41,546 nt of DNA from a virus. This document shows, in pieces, positions 39,301 to 41,546 of the stretch. The position numbers and the translations under genes were made by a program. Numbering within the stretch: the stretch's first letter is position 1; each line of letters opens with the position of its first letter. Under the pieces are notes generated by a model. That model was not told the origin of the DNA. It did not search any database and saw nothing but the letters and a program-made list of their open reading frames with translations. The stretch is from positions 1-41,546 of the IMG/VR virus record IMGVR_UViG_3300031886_000011; one strand, written 5' to 3'.

Positions 39301-41546
39301 GAAGGATAACCCTGAAGCTCAGTTCCCTCGGATGGTTCAGTCACCCTGCTACGGCCCTCAATGTTGTTCACCCATCTGGTTCGTTCGGGAACAAGGATCG
39401 GATTCTCAGGGGTTCCTATATTAGCATCCTCCGAGTTCTCAAGGTTAAGCCCCATCGCTCTTTCAGCTTCAGTCGGAGTCAGGGATAAAACATTCTCGAT
39501 GCCGCCCCTCTTCTTTGAGCCTGATATTTCTTGGCTTTCATCCTTGTTCAAATCCCTTGCGCGAGTCTCGCTATCCAAGGCACCAGTAACGTCTGCCAAG
39601 TCGTGCTCTACAATCAGTAGCTGTTTCTCAAGCCACTTCTTCGCTTCGGCATCTGGCTTCCTTTTTAGCTGCAGCTCTATTCTTTTCTTTCTAGCCACTA
39701 ACCCGCGATACACGGATATTCTTGAACGAACATTTTCTGTTGGGGAAACCATCTCCAACTCCAGCCCCACCTCTTCTACGGACTTAGCCTTATCGTACTT
39801 CTCGTTAACACGATCAATCTCAAGCTGAAGCTTCTCTGCTGTATCAATCTCCTCAGGCAGTGGAGCCTCTAGGGATTCAATCTGAGATTCAATAATACTT
39901 AATTGGCGGGTTAGGTGTTCTCGTGTTCCGGGTTCCCCCTTTGACACTTTAACCTCGCCGCCTGCAAGCCTCTCCGTAACCTCAGCAATAGGTTCGGCCC
40001 CCTTAACGGGTTCGGCAGCCTCTTCGGTTGCCATAAATTCCCCAGCCTGCTTCTTGGATACCTTTGGAAGATTGCTAATCCTAGCCCTTAAATCATCAGC
40101 CTTAGCCTTTAGCGAAAGGACCGTCTCAATCTCCTTAGGTGCAGGCAGGGCTTTAAAGAAGTCATCCTGCTGCAACCCTTCGTACCGCTTTCTCTTACGG
40201 CTGAAGGGTATGCCGCCCTCAATGGTGTCGCCCTCGCCAAAGCTCTCACTGATACCTAAGTCATCTTCAAGTTGAGGGTATTTTGCCTTTGATGCTGCAA
40301 CGTGTTTCAGCATCGGGGAACGTGTTTTGTCTTTGCGTAACGAATTTAGTATCTTTTTATCAGTGGAACGATTGACTCTCGCTTGATACGCTTCTTCTGA
40401 TTCTTTAGTGATTTGAAGGTGTCCGTACCCGTCATCTTCCTCAATGAGAGACTTTTTCCCGACATGGGCATCCCTTAATGCCGCAATTTCGGCTAAACTC
40501 AACTCCTTAACGTCAGGCAAGGCGTCTAATGCTTTGTTGAGTTTCCTTGATAATGAGGCAGGGATGCGATTGTGAAACCCTACGTCACCAAACGCGTGTA
40601 TGCCAGCCAATCCCTCTGCCTCATTCAGCAGCCTGCCTGCCTCAATATATTTTTGTTGCAACCCGGAATCCAGTAATGCGAACTCATCAAATGCTGCCTT
40701 ATGTATCTCCCTCCATTTTAGAAATTCCTCTTTAGAGCCGGGATATTTCTCTTGGAATAACTCAGCAGAAAGTCCATCCGAAGATCGCTTTCTCTTACGG
40801 CTGAAGGGTATGTTATCGTCTAAGGGTGGCTCGTATGCGGGTTCCTCTGCAGGAGTAGCCTCAGGCTCTGCCTTTGCCGCCTCCTCCTTCCTCTTAGCGA
40901 AGGCGGCTTCGTCTTTTCCTCTTTCATTAAAAACGACAACTTTGAGCTTGGGCACGTTCACAAGCTTGCCGTCTTTGGATATTTTGGCAGAAGTTTGACC
41001 GGCGATGACCGCGTGCTCTTTGTCTGTTTTCCTTAGATGTGAATTCTCCTCAGTGGCGTTTTTAAATTCTGCGTTGGCGGTCATAGTATCGATATGATAC
41101 TTGCCTACCATATCCTCGAATTCATATCCTTCCTCTTCAGCCTGCTTAATAATCTCGTTTATTTCGTCCCGAAACTCGTCACTCGTGAATTTAAATCTAG
41201 GATTCTTCGTTAGGAGAAATGCGTGGGACAGCCTTTCTAAGCCTTCGCTCTGATTGAGTTGGGTACGCGCCGCCTTCTCATGGTTTTTAATCCGTTCAGG
41301 TGTCCGCGTTTTTTCTTCGGGAGCAGCCTCAGAGACATACTCAGCTTCCGCAAGTTGTTTGGTATGCAGCTCATACAATCTTTTAGCTGTCTCTAACTTC
41401 CCTTTGGGGGTTCTGCGACTATCTACATGTTTCCTGAATTTTTTAGGAAGCAACTCATAGTAATCCTCCCATGTTTCAGGCTCGGTGGGAGCAGGTTTGG
41501 CGAACTCCTCTTTAAGCGCGATATTCCCCTTGGAAATCTCAAGCCA
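33369..41546 (-). CDS. Giant polyvalent/virion protein, C-terminal ~2,725 residues (runs off the right edge)
   Basis: The frame is open through the right end and continues in the frame at 1-2313; the true start is at 2313. In the ~3,412-residue product, residues ~932 and ~1132 hold identical I-P-F-S-R-K-R-K-R linkers, and P-I-Y-S-K-K-K lies near 2308. H-E-M-W-H (residues ~2094-2098, bases 37314-37328) with a later N-V-H-E-L-A is a zincin-type zinc site. Between lie long charged helices. The C-terminal ~1,000 residues, with G-A-N-I-F-F-Q-I-G-N-L and helical repeats, resemble the LPD38 domain of large polyvalent proteins. Such proteins are thought to enter the cell with the DNA and act on host defences or the envelope; that role is inferred. 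Confidence 0.8.
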   Translation of the reverse strand, partial: WLEISKGNIALKEEFAKPAPTEPETWEDYYELLPKKFRKHVDSRRTPKGKLETAKRLYELHTKQLAEAEYVSEAAPEEKTRTPERIKNHEKAARTQLNQSEGLERLSHAFLLTKNPRFKFTSDEFRDEINEIIKQAEEEGYEFEDMVGKYHIDTMTANAEFKNATEENSHLRKTDKEHAVIAGQTSAKISKDGKLVNVPKLKVVVFNERGKDEAAFAKRKEEAAKAEPEATPAEEPAYEPPLDDNIPFSRKRKRSSDGLSAELFQEKYPGSKEEFLKWREIHKAAFDEFALLDSGLQQKYIEAGRLLNEAEGLAGIHAFGDVGFHNRIPASLSRKLNKALDALPDVKELSLAEIAALRDAHVGKKSLIEEDDGYGHLQITKESEEAYQARVNRSTDKKILNSLRKDKTRSPMLKHVAASKAKYPQLEDDLGISESFGEGDTIEGGIPFSRKRKRYEGLQQDDFFKALPAPKEIETVLSLKAKADDLRARISNLPKVSKKQAGEFMATEEAAEPVKGAEPIAEVTERLAGGEVKVSKGEPGTREHLTRQLSIIESQIESLEAPLPEEIDTAEKLQLEIDRVNEKYDKAKSVEEVGLELEMVSPTENVRSRISVYRGLVARKKRIELQLKRKPDAEAKKWLEKQLLIVEHDLADVTGALDSETRARDLNKDESQEISGSKKRGGIENVLSLTPTEAERAMGLNLENSEDANIGTPENPILVPERTRWVNNIEGRSRVTEPSEGTELQGYPSWLEKLRRNAISMAYRSLSQLAMYDKDGQFLYMRKSASKDIGMAMEWATDAYQDVRVELGEIYEEGGAEAGLNFTKVAYRRMLHRFIDNMRKGLGLDRFESRTRTGWQTRVHEETSTGGLVEAVDQKLDPIWDARPNASKDSNIINKMVAQARLLRALSGFEDGVRNIVLGSKALDMGKLADTDTSSEALYHDISSILVDHATNFAYREETQNAKSRSLVDREKTLSRELRLLEAELEVYAPKGKPKIILTYDKFGKVIGSRPRKVIRRSIVWTPQDPNAVWRPMTEAEVNDWMEIHGERFDADKGRKIGSKHPPLYKGPDNAGPAQKGIYATRDIHKQPFARADQYVPVEKQADVTQEHVKNLREQRDKVERAIMEIRARLRRIKKEEGKRGKRYDTNLIEKDVKKAVREHNNRRQDKHGVHYIKLDANEAMESYFPKHRGIESEYFESEKFGTPNPFSKSNLTSLMVSLRDELEVYMDGVTKSHDISREDVRIAMSRGKKKGASRGKRKGAYWDSIADDSTEGLTDDSKIIKIKRTLTEKEFDSRGVYQGWTIADEIRDGNVDGSLNLESAEIALREMAYRELKQDGIEDSNLRGLFEQNKILLKALKDANIRVHFLDMKGMTVGKNQSRARGYYDRGQIVIEPDQNVLDAYEALNHEMWHAITFKSLQWQEFSRHETKAAFKRYSKFLNVLREAAAGTRVEFTDGAVDYAYAGSETENHGVGFNYELQNVHELAAATMQNAEFRQFLNATRIKWDGKLTTAWDAFVSLMKEYLTKLKINVGSLTALDHAISETHALVEAYSEGASDPSAITDTGQRIMRGWLSLIKEGRYDKEIHDSTAYSIHENLLVVDTTVMPEDEDWAQPAGNILEDPIYSKKKDSAEGVKEAEVPETPPEALTESEQKLLKEGERVQELPLEEVREGEEGLFNIKKWRRIWNETYAATISKGRTIGAMAANIQEGKTATPEVSQENIEKEFDLRAGATQIANETMKNFFEDIVKVIAPDKWFRGPWFGLNKDSVNQRVKDFEHYLFLLSAQSRLLKQKEIDSRLVALRAKMGVTLTADGKIEGLTESGWGRLDSQERMEYITLAVNNKSIAGFDVHKITKLSQILEKKVGSKQTKRHEDASKIYAKHLDEALWHLVEAGRVDPVTYAHIKRSSDFYAPFFITEYFNNNDENLLNYVTGITNEDFTIMPLVAAAQQKIHDSIHFAEHNKFGKLIMGLADLDTEGKYITPYSNEAEPAEGGIQAWNENRESFIEVNKNRIKEIEADEELLPGIKDSEIAILHQEIARLKGQIITGKKVIPKGYGKVELYENGLKRSFLVEESIADALKYDSRSDHAMVKLMTKFGGLFKMGAVGANIFFQIGNLVVDQQRLLTLSKYAPGLRDTKTLGLGYMSAMLRAFAASFKINYPRTSHAIFSKISPRFDADMELLANDFINSRAAGATIADFLEQGTPNEIKTELRTGFRGQKDKFFAKVSKGLSELNTIGKLFEYVAKLQGFQRGLDFEGVTELREKSDKLEAGPDKAAIEQEIRKRMSNLALEVRRYAGSPDFARMGKMTEKQYLNLIFMFYNARVQGVESDIQRLNPAKDPAEAMKAWTRMSIFVGIPTILLWKKNHEEEYEEDIRKVSQKDLDHYYHIPMDSFFINPYTEEKTRDYIRIPRRETAGLFSRSIEHLLDLAYAKDPKAVQHLVANLAEGMSPINISTKEGGLDLNILERIESIGSGLNPILKTPLELATGRNMHYHADIVRRDLKGVPDVEQYYDSTPEFYRWIGRTIGGSPLLWQHGVNGLSAGLVSQFIPAPEDKDRSALRSTPVLSAIGKRLFRSQFIAPSENIEEMHKFQQQSDLESLNRSRIVNGFMKETRGLDPIDRARKANLLISNIEDTYERDLISKAIIKKFKELDLSNDEKFLKSKDTVTRARYLMSALGRMDREERDAYWAYMANPEKKGGPILTKDVEAHMYRLDKARLMELFR
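40186..40212 (-). repeat. Linker repeat, copy 2 (encodes IPFSRKRKR)
   Basis: 27 bases identical to 40786-40812, exactly 600 bases (200 codons) away and in the same frame. DNA identity, not just protein identity, suggests recent duplication or strong constraint. Confidence 0.9.
40786..40812 (-). repeat. Linker repeat, copy 1 (encodes IPFSRKRKR)
   Basis: Identical to 40186-40212. Both copies follow Pro/acidic linker sequence and precede a new helical segment, as expected of a domain boundary or cleavage site in a polyvalent protein. Confidence 0.9.
41295..41546. repeat. Terminal direct repeat, right copy
   Basis: Matches 1-252 except at 41401, 41407, 41408, 41410, 41412, 41413 and 41419. Both copies stay open in the giant gene. 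See the left copy. Confidence 0.95.

Noticed and set aside
41451-41453. Start of the giant gene near the right edge
   Set aside because: The codon is TTG inside an ongoing frame; the frame continues past the window end and into the left copy, with the true ATG at 2313.
1-41546. Lysogeny genes (integrase, repressor, attachment sites) or insertion sequences
   Set aside because: No integrase, transposase or repressor motif was seen on either strand; the only repeats are those listed.

Overview
This window looks like an essentially complete genome of an uncultivated tailed double-stranded DNA phage (Caudoviricetes). The first 252 bases recur as the last 252 (1-252 and 41295-41546) and one giant reading frame runs in frame across that junction, so the molecule is best read as a circular or circularly permuted map of about 41.3 kb. 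Terminase, portal, scaffold and an N4-gp56-type capsid protein are present together with P22/T7-like adaptor and nozzle proteins. No tape-measure, sheath or long-tail tube genes are seen, which suggests a short-tailed (podovirus-like) virion. A candidate lipoprotein o-spanin suggests a Gram-negative host. I see no integrase, repressor, tRNA, RNA polymerase or DNA polymerase.

Layout. Everything from 22781 leftwards to 1, and from 41546 down to 33369, is on the minus strand: the late, virion and lysis block. Read from 22781 down, it holds TerS, TerL, a small membrane protein, a small HExxH protein, a structured intergenic stretch, an overlapping spanin-like pair, portal, an HNH endonuclease, an unknown gene, scaffold, major capsid, an FmdB-like protein, about seven fibre/decoration genes, small membrane (holin-type) genes, a glycine-rich fibre, adaptor, nozzle, a GNAT-like protein, two probable internal virion proteins, and the 5' end of the giant gene. 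That gene continues at 41294 and ends at 33369. The full protein would be about 3,412 residues, with a Sel1-like repeat, a zinc-peptidase motif, repeated F-S-R-K linkers and an LPD38-like C-terminal region, i.e. a large polyvalent protein probably carried in the virion.

The plus-strand block (22831-33246) is the early/replication module. It has many short, tightly overlapping genes with good ribosome sites: several microproteins with one membrane helix, a DUF932 protein, a Gp88-like protein, two PD-(D/E)xK-type proteins, a ribbon-helix-helix regulator, an Erf annealing protein, a Cas4/RecB-like exonuclease split in two around a membrane microprotein, a free-standing DnaA domain IV protein and a probable replication initiator. 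With no polymerase or helicase gene visible, the phage probably directs host replication proteins to its own origin. A candidate origin lies at 24941-25028 (a perfect DnaA box plus seven AGAAT pentamers), and a diverged second copy of the pentamer element lies at 20292-20365.

The longer gaps in the plus-strand block are unusually rich in stable hairpins (23343-23699, 24433-24477, 25945-26067, 27091-27227, 30477-30512, 31949-31982). The first of these looks like a structured non-coding RNA. Function calls rest on reading motifs by eye; no database search or folding software was used.
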